Assembly (NCBI RefSeq): GCF_000226565.1
Contig: NC_016041.1
Location: 3,038,001-3,102,000, forward strand
DNA from: Glaciecola nitratireducens FR1064
Lineage (GTDB): Bacteria; Pseudomonadota; Gammaproteobacteria; Enterobacterales; Alteromonadaceae
Direction of reading: 5' to 3'
DNA: 64,000 nt
Positions within the stretch are counted from its first letter, which is position 1, and every line of letters begins with the position of its first letter. This document shows, in pieces, positions 8,151 to 17,523 of the stretch. The notes beneath the pieces are model-generated. The model was not told the DNA's origin. It did no database searches and saw nothing but the letters and a program-made list of their open reading frames with translations. The translations under genes and the position numbers were made by a program.

Positions 8151-9788
8151 GTGGAACGTATTCGTCATACTCAAGCATGGGCAACACTCGAGACACTCTC
8201 AACCAGTGTAAAGCGCCAACATATGCGCGACTGGTTTGCCAATGATAAAAATCGCGCCGCTAAATACACAACGAGCGCTTGCGGCATCACGCTTGATTAT
8301 AGCAAGAACCGAATAACCGAAGACGTGTTGACTGCGCTTTTTGAGCTTGCTGAACAACGTCAGGTAAGTGAGAAAATCACCGCGATGTTCTCAGGTGAAA
8401 TAATCAATACTACTGAGCATCGTGCAGTACTTCATACCGCGTTAAGAAACTTTTCGGGTGAGCCTGTTATGGTCGATGGTGAAGACGTTATGCCCAGTGT
8501 TTTTGCTACGCTGGACAAAATGAAAGCATTCACCGAAAGTGTCCAATCAGGCGCACACAAAGGCTGCACGGGAAAATCGATTAAAAAGGTAGTCTGCATT
8601 GGCATTGGCGGCTCATTCCTTGGCCCGAAAATAGTCACCGAAGCGCTAAAATCACATCAGAACAAAGCCCTAGACGTTCGCTTCGTAGCAAATGTGGATG
8701 CCTGCCATATCCACGACGTCTTATCTGAATGTGATTATAAAGAAACGCTATTCGTCATGTCCTCAAAATCATTCAGTACGCAAGAAACGTTGCAAAACAC
8801 CTTAACCGCAAAAGCTTGGTTTCTGCAGCAAGGTGCAACTGAGGCTGATATTGCCAAACATTTTGTTGCGGTGTCATCCAATGTCAAAGCAGCAACAGAA
8901 TTTGGTATGGCCGCCGAGAATGTATTTCCAATGGCAGATTGGGTCGGCGGCAGGTACTCTCTTTGGTCAGCGATTGGCCTACCCATTTGTCTAGCCATCG
9001 GTTTTGATAACTTTAGACAAGTTCTACAGGGTGCTTATGAAATGGATGTGCACACTCAAACAACGCCTTTTGCATCCAATCTACCCGTGATTCTAGCGGT
9101 TTTAGGAGTTTGGTACCGTAATTTCATGGGGGCTCAATCCCATGTATTATTACCTTATTATCATTATTTAAGGGGCTTCCCTGCCTACGTACAGCAGCTT
9201 GACATGGAAAGTAATGGTAAGTCCACAACACTGAATGGATTGACCGTAGATCATGGTACAGGCCCGATAATTTGGGGTAGCGAGGGGACCAATGGCCAGC
9301 ATTCATTCCATCAATTAATTCATCAAAGCAACCTACCCATCCCTGCTGATTTTATGTTGCCAATTAAGGTCCCAAATCAAGATAATACTCATCATGCAAT
9401 GCTAGCATCAAACTGCTTCGGACAAACACAGGCCATGATGCAGGGGAAAACGTTTGAAGAGTGTTACCAAGATCTAGCGGATCAAGATTTATCAGACAAA
9501 GAGCGTTCAATCCTAGCGGCACATAAAACGATGCCTGGCAACAAACCAAGTAATACCTTGTTGTTTGACCAACTTGATCCGAAAACGATGGGGGCTTTAG
9601 TCGCGCTATATGAACATAAAGTCCTGATTCAGGGCGCGATATGGGACTTGAACTCGTTCGACCAATGGGGTGTTGAGCTCGGTAAAGTGCTAGGGAATGA
9701 TGTTTTAGATGTCATCAAGGGGGCAAAAGATAACGAGCACTTGGATGCTTCAACGGCTGCTCTCATTGCCCAATTCAATCGAGGATAA
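8151..9788 (+). CDS. pgi: glucose-6-phosphate isomerase
   Basis: A 545-residue cytosolic isomerase interconverting glucose-6-P and fructose-6-P. Both family signatures are visible: GGRYSLWS near residues 265-272, and the C-terminal stretch with WDLNSFDQWGVELGK. GGSFLGPKIV forms part of the phosphate site. It starts at GTG with TGGAGA upstream; no better ATG exists, and homologues begin at this point. It is paired with tal, so the two supply the sugar-phosphate branch point. Confidence 0.95.
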   Translation: MERIRHTQAWATLETLSTSVKRQHMRDWFANDKNRAAKYTTSACGITLDYSKNRITEDVLTALFELAEQRQVSEKITAMFSGEIINTTEHRAVLHTALRNFSGEPVMVDGEDVMPSVFATLDKMKAFTESVQSGAHKGCTGKSIKKVVCIGIGGSFLGPKIVTEALKSHQNKALDVRFVANVDACHIHDVLSECDYKETLFVMSSKSFSTQETLQNTLTAKAWFLQQGATEADIAKHFVAVSSNVKAATEFGMAAENVFPMADWVGGRYSLWSAIGLPICLAIGFDNFRQVLQGAYEMDVHTQTTPFASNLPVILAVLGVWYRNFMGAQSHVLLPYYHYLRGFPAYVQQLDMESNGKSTTLNGLTVDHGTGPIIWGSEGTNGQHSFHQLIHQSNLPIPADFMLPIKVPNQDNTHHAMLASNCFGQTQAMMQGKTFEECYQDLADQDLSDKERSILAAHKTMPGNKPSNTLLFDQLDPKTMGALVALYEHKVLIQGAIWDLNSFDQWGVELGKVLGNDVLDVIKGAKDNEHLDASTAALIAQFNRG

Positions 9789-9901
9789 TAGACGCTATTC
9801 TTTAAAAAAACCGCTGCTAATGTCATAAAGGTGCAAACAAGACGTTAATTAATGTTAATTAATGTGTTTTAATTTTGCACTCTTTATGGTACATATGAAG
9901 C

Positions 9902-9929
9902 ATGAACAGCGAGGCTCAATGCTGTTCAT
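9902..9929 (+). other. hairpin in the putative 5' leader of the DUF3545 gene
   Basis: ATGAACAGC (9902-9910) and GCTGTTCAT (9921-9929) form a 9-bp stem with a 10-nt loop, ending 46 nt before the GTG start of the DUF3545 gene. A direct repeat of GTTAATTAAT lies at 9844-9863. The stem could be a leader structure controlling translation or mRNA stability. Confidence 0.3.
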
Positions 9930-9975
9930 AGAACTCATGGTTTATGTAGTAAGCGGTTTCGATAAGGAGATGCCC

Positions 9976-10152
9976 GTGGAAAGATCCGAGTTATTGTCAT
10001 TAATCGACACAGAGTCCCGTCCAGTTAAAACTAAAAGCAAAAAACGAAAATGGCGAGAGATTGAAGCTATCCAAGATCAGTATAAACTCGAACGAGAGTT
10101 AGGCGATCTGGATATGAACCTAGAATACGAATTAAACGAAATGATGCGATAG
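9976..10152 (+). CDS. DUF3545 family small protein
   Basis: A 58-residue highly charged cytosolic protein matching the DUF3545 family. Its core is an acidic N-terminus (ERSELLSLIDTE) followed by a basic KKRKWREIEAI stretch and an acidic helical tail. The start is set at GTG 9976, because AAGGAG at 9964-9969 is 6 nt from it, whereas an ATG at 9970 directly abuts the box. A much longer in-frame reading from 9862 would run through the leader hairpin and is not favoured. Function unknown. It has its own strong terminator, so it is probably monocistronic. Confidence 0.8.
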   Translation: MERSELLSLIDTESRPVKTKSKKRKWREIEAIQDQYKLERELGDLDMNLEYELNEMMR

Positions 10153-10158
10153 CACCAT

Positions 10159-10192
10159 AAAATGCCACTCTAATGAGAGTGGCATTTTTTTT
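10159..10192 (+). terminator. intrinsic terminator after the DUF3545 gene
   Basis: AATGCCACTC and GAGTGGCATT form an 11-bp-class stem with a short loop, followed by eight T residues. A textbook rho-independent terminator. Confidence 0.92.
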
Positions 10193-10331
10193 GCGTTAAT
10201 TTTGTGCAAGAACGAGACTGCGTATTCGTACGTTTTGCTTTCCAAATATACCTTAAATTTACAACAATGCTCTTCGGGTTTTTGATAAATTCAGGTATAG
10301 TCAGCGTATGTGAACGTTTAATTTTTAGACT

Positions 10332-11324
10332 ATGACAAATCAAGACGCAAAAGAAACTATTAAGACCATCGTAAGAGCAATCAAAACTGAAGAAAAGTTA
10401 CTTAGAAGTAAGTACGCTTTTTTGTCATATCAGAATGTTTTAGGTCTGTCGATAACTCTACTTTCACTCGCCGCCCTTATTGGCGTTGGCTCACTTTACT
10501 ACATGGCACTCATACCTGCTTGGTTATGCGTGATTCTAGCTGCTGTGATTACTTCTATTTCTCACGAAATAGAGCATGATTTAATTCATAAACAATACTT
10601 CAGCAAAAAACCTCTTATCCACAATTTTATGATGCTGGTTGTTTGGATGATGCGCCCTAACACGATAAATCCTTGGTATCGTAGAAAAATACACCTTCAC
10701 CATCATTACACATCAGGCACTAATCAGGACTTAGAAGAAAGACTCGTAGGAAACGGGATCAAAAACCCATTTCTAAGAGCATTAGTCATTGTCGATGGCT
10801 TGTTAGGACTTGTCATTAATCAAGCCCGCTTCAAACAAGAAATAAAAGATTTTAGCTTTTCAAAAGTATTTAACGCAGGCTTCCCAATTACGACTTCATA
10901 TTTTATCGTACTTTACAGCGTGATACTTTATCATCTAATTAACTTCTTTTTCCCACTAGCGGCCTATATGCCAAGCTGGGGGCTCTCGATATTGAGTGTG
11001 TTTGAATTCTTAATGGTGGTTTTAGTGCTACCTAATATTGTCCGTTCCACGTCGCTAAACTTCGTGACATCATCTATGCATTACTACGGCGGTGTAAATA
11101 ATGTTTTCGAACAAACGCACGTGCTAACGAGTCGTTTGTTCGCGCCCTTCCATTTGTTTTGTTTTAACTTTGGCAAAACCCATACCATTCATCACTATGC
11201 GCCAAATCAGCCTTTCTACATAAGACAGCTCATTAGCGCTAAAATTAATGAATTGATGAAAAGAGAAGGTGTCCGATTCAACGATTTCGAAAGCATTAAA
11301 AACGCCAACGCGTACACAAAGTAA
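10332..11324 (+). CDS. membrane fatty acid desaturase
   Basis: A 330-residue integral membrane di-iron enzyme of the fatty acid desaturase/hydroxylase superfamily. Three histidine boxes are seen: HEIEHD at 78-83, HLHHH at 121-125 and HTIHH at 284-288. Hydrophobic segments lie at about 35-60, 62-78, 95-107, 150-165, 185-210 and 215-235. The substrate cannot be read from sequence; acyl lipid desaturation for membrane fluidity is the usual role, but alkane or carotenoid hydroxylation is possible. A short basic/acidic N-terminal extension (about 30 residues) precedes the first segment. It is flanked by terminators, so it forms a single-gene unit. Confidence 0.85.
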   Translation: MTNQDAKETIKTIVRAIKTEEKLLRSKYAFLSYQNVLGLSITLLSLAALIGVGSLYYMALIPAWLCVILAAVITSISHEIEHDLIHKQYFSKKPLIHNFMMLVVWMMRPNTINPWYRRKIHLHHHYTSGTNQDLEERLVGNGIKNPFLRALVIVDGLLGLVINQARFKQEIKDFSFSKVFNAGFPITTSYFIVLYSVILYHLINFFFPLAAYMPSWGLSILSVFEFLMVVLVLPNIVRSTSLNFVTSSMHYYGGVNNVFEQTHVLTSRLFAPFHLFCFNFGKTHTIHHYAPNQPFYIRQLISAKINELMKREGVRFNDFESIKNANAYTK

Positions 11325-11329
11325 ATGTT

Positions 11330-11356
11330 AAAGGCGAGTTGAAACTCGCCTTTTTT
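11330..11356. terminator. bidirectional terminator between desaturase gene and ung
   Basis: AAAGGCGAGTT and AACTCGCCTTT form a perfect 11-bp stem with a GA loop. T-runs lie on the right (plus) and A-runs on the left (minus). It separates convergent genes. Confidence 0.88.
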
Positions 11357-11398
11357 CTACCTGCAAAATGTCATCTTGCAAAGCCCATTGATAAATAT

Positions 11399-12106
11399 CT
11401 ATTTAGGCTGCCAATCAATTGGCTTCTTACCCTGTGAGCTGAGTATCTGATTCGTTTTGCTAAAATGCTGACAGCCAAAAAAACCACGATGTGCAGATAA
11501 CGGAGATGGGTGAACCGCGGTCAAAATAGTGTGCCGTTTTTCATTAATGAGTGCTGCTTTCTTCTGTGCTGGCGCACCCCATAACAAAAATATCAGATTC
11601 TCGCACTCACGGTTAATTGTTGAAATTACGCCGTCAGTAAATTCCTCCCAACCTATTTTTTTATGAGAATGAGCCTGACCCTGCTCGACCGTCAACACGG
11701 TATTCAACAATAAAACGCCCTGCTCTGCCCAGTGACTTAAATCACCATGACTAGGTATCACGAAATTAGGAATGTCTGCTGCGAGTTCTTTGTAGATATT
11801 GCGCAACGAGGGTGGGATTTTATTCCCTTTGCGAACCGAGAAGCATAAACCATGGGACTGGTTTGGGCCGTGGTATGGGTCCTGTCCTAAAATCACCACT
11901 TTCAAGGCGTCAGCTTGAGTTAGTTTGAAAGCGTTAAACACCTCTGCGTCAGCCGGATAGACAACCTTGCCCGCAGCTCGTTCTATCGCTACATGAGCAA
12001 GGGCGCTTCGTAAGCCTGCGGTAAATGTATCGCTAATGTTGTTTAGCTTAGCACTTTCATCAACGCTGACCCCTTTAAGGTCGAGGAGCGGATCCCAAGA
12101 TTGCAT
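11399..12106 (-). CDS. ung: uracil-DNA glycosylase
   Basis: A 235-residue family 1 UDG that excises uracil from DNA in base-excision repair. The catalytic water-activating motif GQDPYHGP (Asp at 76) and the DNA-intercalation loop [14 protein letters not shown] (from residue 199) are intact. AGGAG precedes the ATG by 8 nt. It lies 21 nt downstream of thrC on the same strand, so it may be read as the last gene of the thr transcript, although the functions are unrelated. Confidence 0.96.
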   Translation of the reverse strand: MQSWDPLLDLKGVSVDESAKLNNISDTFTAGLRSALAHVAIERAAGKVVYPADAEVFNAFKLTQADALKVVILGQDPYHGPNQSHGLCFSVRKGNKIPPSLRNIYKELAADIPNFVIPSHGDLSHWAEQGVLLLNTVLTVEQGQAHSHKKIGWEEFTDGVISTINRECENLIFLLWGAPAQKKAALINEKRHTILTAVHPSPLSAHRGFFGCQHFSKTNQILSSQGKKPIDWQPK

Positions 12107-12127
12107 TCAGGTTGCTCCTATACTGAC

Positions 12128-13411
12128 TTATTTCAAGATCGAAAATAAATGCGACTTTAGCGCTTCGTAGCTGTTCTCAACTTCCACAGAGAAATCTGGC
12201 TTACCGACACAATCAGCCAGTGGCTGTGGCAAGCTGATAGGCTGACCTAGCACGTTTTCAACGGTTTCTCTAAATTTAGCTGGGTGTGCAGTTCCTAAGA
12301 AAATACCCACTTCATCGCCAGTTAAAGACCGCGATAATGAACGATAGCCAATGGCCGCATGTGGTTCTGAAACATAACCTAAGCTTGCGAGTTGACGCAT
12401 CGCAACTTGAGTATACTCTTCGTCAATCGCCTCACCAATCAGGCTATCTTTATCGATATATCCCTGCTCAATTAATGCTTCGATTCGAGGCCAATTATTT
12501 GGTTGGCTAACGTCCATGGCATTCGAAATCGTAGCAACGGTAGGCTTGGGTGCCCATTCACCTGTTTGCAAATAACGAGGTACAGTGTCATTTGCATTAG
12601 TTGCCGCAATAAAGCGCTTAATAGGCAGTCCCAGCGACTTAGCAATCATACCTGCTGTTAAATTACCAAAGTTGCCGCTTGGTACGGAAAAAACAGCCTT
12701 GTCTTGTTGTTCTTTTGGTAATTGTGCAATCGCTTCAAAATAATAGCAAACTTGTGCGAACAAACGGCTGATATTAATCGAGTTAGCTGAGTTTAAGTGC
12801 AGTCCATCGCGTACTTCAGGATCATCAAATGCCGCTTTAACTAGCTGCTGGCAAGCATCAAAATCACTTTCGATTGCAACGGTATGAATATTGTCACCTA
12901 AGGTAGTAAATAGCTTCTCTTGTAGTTTGCTAATTTTCCCCTTAGGAAACAAAATAACAACTTGAATGTTGTCAATGCCATGAAAAGCATGAGCAACTGC
13001 AGCACCGGTGTCACCCGACGTTGCAGTTAAAATAGTGATTGGCTGACCTGCACTAATGTTATCTAAGCACTGCGCCATGAAGCGCCCGCCAAAGTCTTTA
13101 AATGCCAATGTTGGACCGTGAAAAAGCTCCAAGCTATAAATATTTTCGGTGACCTTTACCAAAGGTGCGCCAAATTGAAATGCAGTGGTAACAATCTTAC
13201 TTAACAACTCATCAGGTAACTCGTCACCAATCAGTTGCTTTAATATTCGAATACTTCTTTCGACAAAAGGCAACGCCAACACGTCGTTAATATTCTCAAA
13301 GGGCGTAATCTCTTGAGGAAAATATAAACCCTGGTTTTTACCCAAGCCTTTCTTTACCGCTTCGGCAAAACTTACTTTATCACTCGCATCTTTTAAATTT
13401 ACTAAATTCAC
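12128..13411 (-). CDS. thrC: threonine synthase
   Basis: A 427-residue PLP enzyme that converts O-phosphohomoserine to threonine. The PLP lysine is K105 in HGPTLAFKDFGGR; the phosphate-binding GNFGNLTAG loop follows. The length matches the E. coli-type enzyme. The start is GTG at 13411, which fits the family N-terminus (MNLVNLKD); AAAGG lies upstream. It is the third enzyme gene of thrABC, 49 nt after thrB. Confidence 0.95.
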   Translation of the reverse strand: MNLVNLKDASDKVSFAEAVKKGLGKNQGLYFPQEITPFENINDVLALPFVERSIRILKQLIGDELPDELLSKIVTTAFQFGAPLVKVTENIYSLELFHGPTLAFKDFGGRFMAQCLDNISAGQPITILTATSGDTGAAVAHAFHGIDNIQVVILFPKGKISKLQEKLFTTLGDNIHTVAIESDFDACQQLVKAAFDDPEVRDGLHLNSANSINISRLFAQVCYYFEAIAQLPKEQQDKAVFSVPSGNFGNLTAGMIAKSLGLPIKRFIAATNANDTVPRYLQTGEWAPKPTVATISNAMDVSQPNNWPRIEALIEQGYIDKDSLIGEAIDEEYTQVAMRQLASLGYVSEPHAAIGYRSLSRSLTGDEVGIFLGTAHPAKFRETVENVLGQPISLPQPLADCVGKPDFSVEVENSYEALKSHLFSILK

Positions 13412-13460
13412 TTGTCCAAACCTTTGGTTTTTGTTCTATTCACGGCCGCATTAACACTAC

Positions 13461-14414
13461 TTAGGAAATGAGGATGGCCCCTTCAATATCTAACTTACAA
13501 ATATGGCTGAAGCCATCGTCGTTCTGAATATACTCTTTTTCTAACCATGCCTGCATGTTTTTTGCGTCTTCAAGTTCTCTCGCTACCGCAAACACGGTTG
13601 GGCCTGATCCTGAAATACCGAACGCTAAAGCATTGCTGCGCATGCAGGCTTCTCGTGCATCATCAAAACGAGGAAGCAGCACTTTTCGATGTTGTTCAGC
13701 TATTACGTCGGTCATCATTTTCGCCGCTAGCACTTCATTTTTCGCGTATAAACTGTGCACGAATACGCTGAGTTGGCGGCCAAAATCTAGCGTGTCTGAT
13801 AGTGTATATTGCTTAGGCAGCAATCGTCTTGCTTCAGCCGTCGAGACCGAAATACCAGAATAGCACACAAGCCAATACCAGTTTTCGAAACAAGGAAGCT
13901 TCGCCGCAATGGGTGAGTCCTCACCAGTCATCAACACGAGTCCGCCGATATAGCTTGGTGCAACATTATCATAATGTACGCTACCGCTAATCTGCCCCTC
14001 TAATTCCCCCATCATCACCAACAGAGTGTTTTCAGAAAACGGTTTACCAGCATGCTCATTCATCGCATGAAACGCAGCAACTATCGAGCTTGCGCTTGAG
14101 CCTAAACCGCTGCCAATAGGCAAGGTTTTATGTAAGTGCATTTTGACCTTGAGCGGAGCATGCCCACTTGAGCTTAAGCTACTTTGAAAATAAGCATAAC
14201 ACTTGGTGACGATATTGTTTTCAGTTCCCGGAGGTAATCTATCGGCAAACTGACCATCGACACTTAATGAAAACTCATCAGCATCGCTTACAGACACCCA
14301 ATCTCCTAGCGTTGTACCGTCGATAGGATGGAGTGCTGCGCCTAATAAATCAAAGCCTAAACTGACGTTGCCAATAGAGGCAGGTGCAAATGCTTTTGTT
14401 GTTTTTACAGTCAT
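13461..14414 (-). CDS. thrB: homoserine kinase
   Basis: A 317-residue GHMP kinase phosphorylating homoserine. The ATP-binding motif LPIGSGLGSSASSIVAA is at about residues 87-103, and the C-terminal GISGSGPTVFA loop is present. The start at 14414 overlaps the thrA stop by one base (TAATG), indicating translational coupling. An in-frame codon seven codons upstream lies inside thrA and is less likely. Confidence 0.95.
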   Translation of the reverse strand: MTVKTTKAFAPASIGNVSLGFDLLGAALHPIDGTTLGDWVSVSDADEFSLSVDGQFADRLPPGTENNIVTKCYAYFQSSLSSSGHAPLKVKMHLHKTLPIGSGLGSSASSIVAAFHAMNEHAGKPFSENTLLVMMGELEGQISGSVHYDNVAPSYIGGLVLMTGEDSPIAAKLPCFENWYWLVCYSGISVSTAEARRLLPKQYTLSDTLDFGRQLSVFVHSLYAKNEVLAAKMMTDVIAEQHRKVLLPRFDDAREACMRSNALAFGISGSGPTVFAVARELEDAKNMQAWLEKEYIQNDDGFSHICKLDIEGAILIS

Positions 14415-16879
14415 TATGCGAAGTCCTGAGTCCATGGCATGGTGCGAAGGACATCAGCAAATACGCCCGCTGCGGTTACCGTTGCGCCTGCGCCATAGCC
14501 GCGAATAACGAAGGGTATAGGCTGATAGTATTTGCTGTGAATAGCCAATGCATTCTCTCCGTCTTTAACCGCAGCTAATGGGTGATTAAGAGGGACTTCT
14601 TGAATAGAAACCTTACATTTATTCTTTTTAATTGAGCCAACGTAGCGCAACACTTTGCCCGCTTCTTTTGCGCTTTCGACTCTTACTTTGAGGTCAGCAT
14701 CCAAAGAAGACAGATTGCTCAGGAATGTTTCAATACTTCCTGTATCGTCGAAGCTTGGCGGCAGCACAGACTCAATTTCGATATCGACAAGTTCTAACTC
14801 TAATCCCGACTCTCGTGCCATGATGAGCAGTTTACGCGCCACATCCATTCCAGACAAATCGTCGCGCGGGTCGGGCTCAGTAAAACCGTTTTCCTTCGCT
14901 ATCAAGGTAGCTTCAGATAAACTCATGCCCTCATCCAATTTGCCGAACACATAGGACAACGAGCCTGACAGGATACCTTCAAAACTTTCAAGTTCGTCGC
15001 CCGCCGCTACTAACTTTTGCAAGTTATCGATAACCGGTAAACCAGCACCAACCGTCGTTTCATACAAATATTGTCGATTGGTTTGCTGCATCGTTCTCTG
15101 TAGCTTTTTATACTGCGCCATTGAAGCGGTGTTCGCCTTCTTATTTGGCGTCACAACATGACAACCTGAGGTCATCATTTCAACGTACAAATCGGCAATG
15201 ACAGCGTTACTCGTGCAGTCAATGATAACAGGGTTAACTAGACTGTTGTCGTTCGCAAATTTGTGGATGCGGGCGACAGAAAATCCTTCATCAGCTTGAG
15301 CGAGCTCTGCTTGCCAATCGGCATTTAAATCGACACCTTTGCTGTTTAATAACAACTTGCGGCTATTCGCGACACCAAATACTTCTAATCTAATATCCCT
15401 CGCCATCAAGGCCGGTTGCTGCTGTGCAATTTGACGAAGCAATTCTTTGCCAACGTTTCCGCAACCCACCAAGAATGCGTCAATTGTGTGTTTTTTAGTA
15501 AAGAAATTCTGATGTATCACTTTTACCGCTTTCTTAGCTTTCGCGTTTTCAATCACGGTACTAATAGAACGCTCTGATGAACCCTGTGCAATTGCAACAT
15601 TGTTGACGCGAGCCTGAGCAAGTGCGCTAAAGAATTTAGCCGCCATGCCCTGAGATTGACGCATACCGTCCCCTACTAAGGTAACGATAGCGAGCTCTTT
15701 ACGCACTTCTATAGGTTCTAGCAGATGATTACTAAGCTCAAGTGCAAAACTGTCTTCTAACAAATCTAATGCACGGTCGGCATCTTTATTCTGGATACAG
15801 AAGCTGATGCTATACTCAGATGAACTTTGGGTTATTAAGCTGATTGAGATGTTGCCCGTTGAAATGACGTCAAATATACGACTGGCCATGCCGACCATGC
15901 CTTTCATTCCAGGCCCAGCAATGTTGAACATCACCACATTTTCAAGGTGCGAAATCCCTTTAACGCTAGTCCATTTTTCGCTTGCTTCATGACTAATTAA
16001 CGTTCCGGGTGCCGCTGGATTTAGGGTGTTGCGGATTAAACAGGGAATGCTGTACTGAGCGATAGGACCGATGGTTTTGGGATGCAATACTTTCGCCCCA
16101 AAATAAGACAGCTCCATGGCTTCTTGATAAGTCAATTTGTCGAGTAGAACAGCACCGTCGACTTGATTCGGATCAGCATTGTAAACTCCATCAACGTCGG
16201 TCCAAATTTCGCAACAGCTAGCGTCAATGCAGGCAGCTAAGATTGCTGCAGAATAGTCAGAACCGTTACGCCCTAATGTGACCTTTTCACCAAGCTCATT
16301 CACAGCAACAAAGCCGGGCATAATAATGAGTGACGCACCGCTGGTATCGATATCTGCAAAGCGAGCTTTACTCGCACTCAGGTCTGCAATGCTGTCAAGG
16401 TAATCACCGTGAGCGACAATGCAGTCAACAGGATCGATGATATTATTGCTAATCCCTTTTGCATTCAAAATTTCGCTGAAAATGCGCACGCTAACGTACT
16501 CGCCTAAACTCAAAATGGACGCAGTAATTTGATCTGGGCAAATTTTTAGTAGTGCAATACCTTTGAGCTGTTGTTCGAGAACCGCTAACTTTTCGGTAAT
16601 AAACTCGCTAAGAGGCTGATAGGAGAAATTGTCCAGGCTCTTATTTAAATCATCCGCAATACCGTTCAGCGTCATGTTTAATTTTGCGAAAAGTTCGCCA
16701 TAATCAGCGCCTCGTTGTGCTTGTTCGCATAGTAGAGAAAGTGCATTTGTTACCCCTTTAGGTGCAGACAACACAACGGCAGCACCCTCCGTTTGGTGAG
16801 TGTCGGCACTAATATCAAGTACACGCATATACCTAGTTGCGTCTGCGAGACTCGAACCACCAAACTTTAAAACCTTCAT
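14414..16879 (-). CDS. thrA: bifunctional aspartokinase I/homoserine dehydrogenase I
   Basis: An 821-residue bifunctional enzyme. The N-terminal aspartokinase (KFGGSS at 4-9, then [11 protein letters not shown]) is followed by a pair of ACT regulatory domains (about 310-460) and a C-terminal homoserine dehydrogenase with Rossmann motif [11 protein letters not shown] near 470-480. It carries out the first and third steps from aspartate to threonine and is usually feedback-inhibited by threonine. AGGAG lies 7 nt from the ATG. It is the first enzyme gene of the thr operon, and a leader ORF plus terminator upstream indicate attenuation. Confidence 0.96.
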   Translation of the reverse strand: MKVLKFGGSSLADATRYMRVLDISADTHQTEGAAVVLSAPKGVTNALSLLCEQAQRGADYGELFAKLNMTLNGIADDLNKSLDNFSYQPLSEFITEKLAVLEQQLKGIALLKICPDQITASILSLGEYVSVRIFSEILNAKGISNNIIDPVDCIVAHGDYLDSIADLSASKARFADIDTSGASLIIMPGFVAVNELGEKVTLGRNGSDYSAAILAACIDASCCEIWTDVDGVYNADPNQVDGAVLLDKLTYQEAMELSYFGAKVLHPKTIGPIAQYSIPCLIRNTLNPAAPGTLISHEASEKWTSVKGISHLENVVMFNIAGPGMKGMVGMASRIFDVISTGNISISLITQSSSEYSISFCIQNKDADRALDLLEDSFALELSNHLLEPIEVRKELAIVTLVGDGMRQSQGMAAKFFSALAQARVNNVAIAQGSSERSISTVIENAKAKKAVKVIHQNFFTKKHTIDAFLVGCGNVGKELLRQIAQQQPALMARDIRLEVFGVANSRKLLLNSKGVDLNADWQAELAQADEGFSVARIHKFANDNSLVNPVIIDCTSNAVIADLYVEMMTSGCHVVTPNKKANTASMAQYKKLQRTMQQTNRQYLYETTVGAGLPVIDNLQKLVAAGDELESFEGILSGSLSYVFGKLDEGMSLSEATLIAKENGFTEPDPRDDLSGMDVARKLLIMARESGLELELVDIEIESVLPPSFDDTGSIETFLSNLSSLDADLKVRVESAKEAGKVLRYVGSIKKNKCKVSIQEVPLNHPLAAVKDGENALAIHSKYYQPIPFVIRGYGAGATVTAAGVFADVLRTMPWTQDFA

Positions 16880-16921
16880 GTCACTCTCCTGTGCTCGACT
16901 GAGCTTATTTTACCCAGATAC

Positions 16922-16947
16922 AAAAAAACCCGCTTTTGGCGGGCTTT
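16922..16947 (-). terminator. thr operon attenuator terminator
   Basis: On the minus strand CCCGC and GCGGG form a GC-rich stem with a CAAAA loop, followed by seven T residues, 43 nt before thrA and 25 nt after the leader ORF stop. The position between a Thr-rich leader and thrA is the classical arrangement of a transcription attenuator. Confidence 0.82.
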
Positions 16948-16971
16948 CGTTGATTGCTTAATTTGCAAAAC

Positions 16972-17184
16972 CTAACGAATGCCCTTAATTGGCATGATAA
17001 TCATCATACTGGTCATTGTTCGCATCATTGTTGTCGCGCTAGTAAATAGCGTATTTACAGAAACCAAAAAAGTGTTGGTCATTGTAATGAATGCGGCAAG
17101 ACTCACAGCATAAAGCGCTGCGCGAGGTGCACGAGCACTTGCATGGGTATTTTTATTGACGTTTTTCAGTGCAATGTAAACCAT
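16972..17184 (-). CDS. thrL: thr operon leader peptide (candidate)
   Basis: A 70-codon ORF ending 25 nt before the attenuator hairpin. Its last 36 residues hold 8 Thr and 4 Ile (TSATTMMRTMTSMM, then IIMPIKGIR), the control amino acids expected for thr attenuation. An ATG at 17184 has GAGAGGG about 11 nt upstream. An internal ATG at 17082 would give a more usual 34-residue leader but has no clear ribosome site, so the start is uncertain. The codons ACA-ACA, ACA and ACC, followed by ATT-ATC, are clustered where a ribosome would stall. The product is not expected to have a function of its own. Confidence 0.65.
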   Translation of the reverse strand: MVYIALKNVNKNTHASARAPRAALYAVSLAAFITMTNTFLVSVNTLFTSATTMMRTMTSMMIIMPIKGIR

Positions 17185-17255
17185 ACGAAGCTCAACCCTC
17201 TCAGTTTAATTCTTTGTCGTTAGTATTATTTTTATTTTATGCAGCCAATTTGCCG

Positions 17256-17275
17256 TATAGACGTCTATATGTCAA
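17256..17275 (-). promoter_or_regulatory. candidate thr promoter -35 with 14-bp palindrome
   Basis: On the minus strand TTGACA (17275-17270) is followed directly by the perfect 14-bp palindrome TATAGACGTCTATA (17269-17256). If TTGACA is the -35 of the thr leader transcript, the palindrome fills the spacer, a position suited to a repressor. The matching -10 is poor, so this is tentative. Confidence 0.35.
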
Positions 17276-17316
17276 CCTAGATTTACCAGTAAATGAAATA
17301 TTGTTCAATCAAAGCA

Positions 17317-17479
17317 ATCAAAGGGCCAGGTACGTTGAAATAAACCAAGGGGCCAGGTGCGTTGAAAAAGGACGTGAGTTGCGTTGACACTACAAACACG
17401 TAATTCAAGGTACCTGGCCCCTTGATGTCTTGATGCTTGATGTGAAAGTTAATGGTATCAACGAACCTGGCCCCTTGAT
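17317..17479. repeat. cluster of four 22-nt REP-like repeats
   Basis: Four copies of a 22-nt motif with consensus ATCAAGGGGCCAGGTNCGTTGA: two direct (17317-17338 and 17344-17365) and two inverted (17405-17426 and 17458-17479). The central GGGGCCAGG is invariant apart from one base in the first copy. The two-by-two inverted arrangement can fold into a large hairpin. This resembles REP/BIME clusters mobilised by REP-associated tyrosine transposases, but no transposase gene lies in the window. Small TTGATG repeats lie between the inverted copies. Confidence 0.75.
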
Positions 17480-17523
17480 AGAATCTAGCTGGTTAATTGC
17501 CCATAATAATCAAAGGATATAAA

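Noticed and set aside
9862-9975. An N-terminal extension of 38 codons for the DUF3545 protein
   Set aside because: It translates the leader hairpin and lacks a ribosome site, whereas the GTG at 9976 has AAGGAG 6 nt upstream and matches the family start.
17169-17387. A 72-codon plus-strand frame across the thr upstream region and first REP-like copies
   Set aside because: It overlaps the thr leader on the other strand, its coding potential is poor, and its C-terminal part is just the translated repeats.
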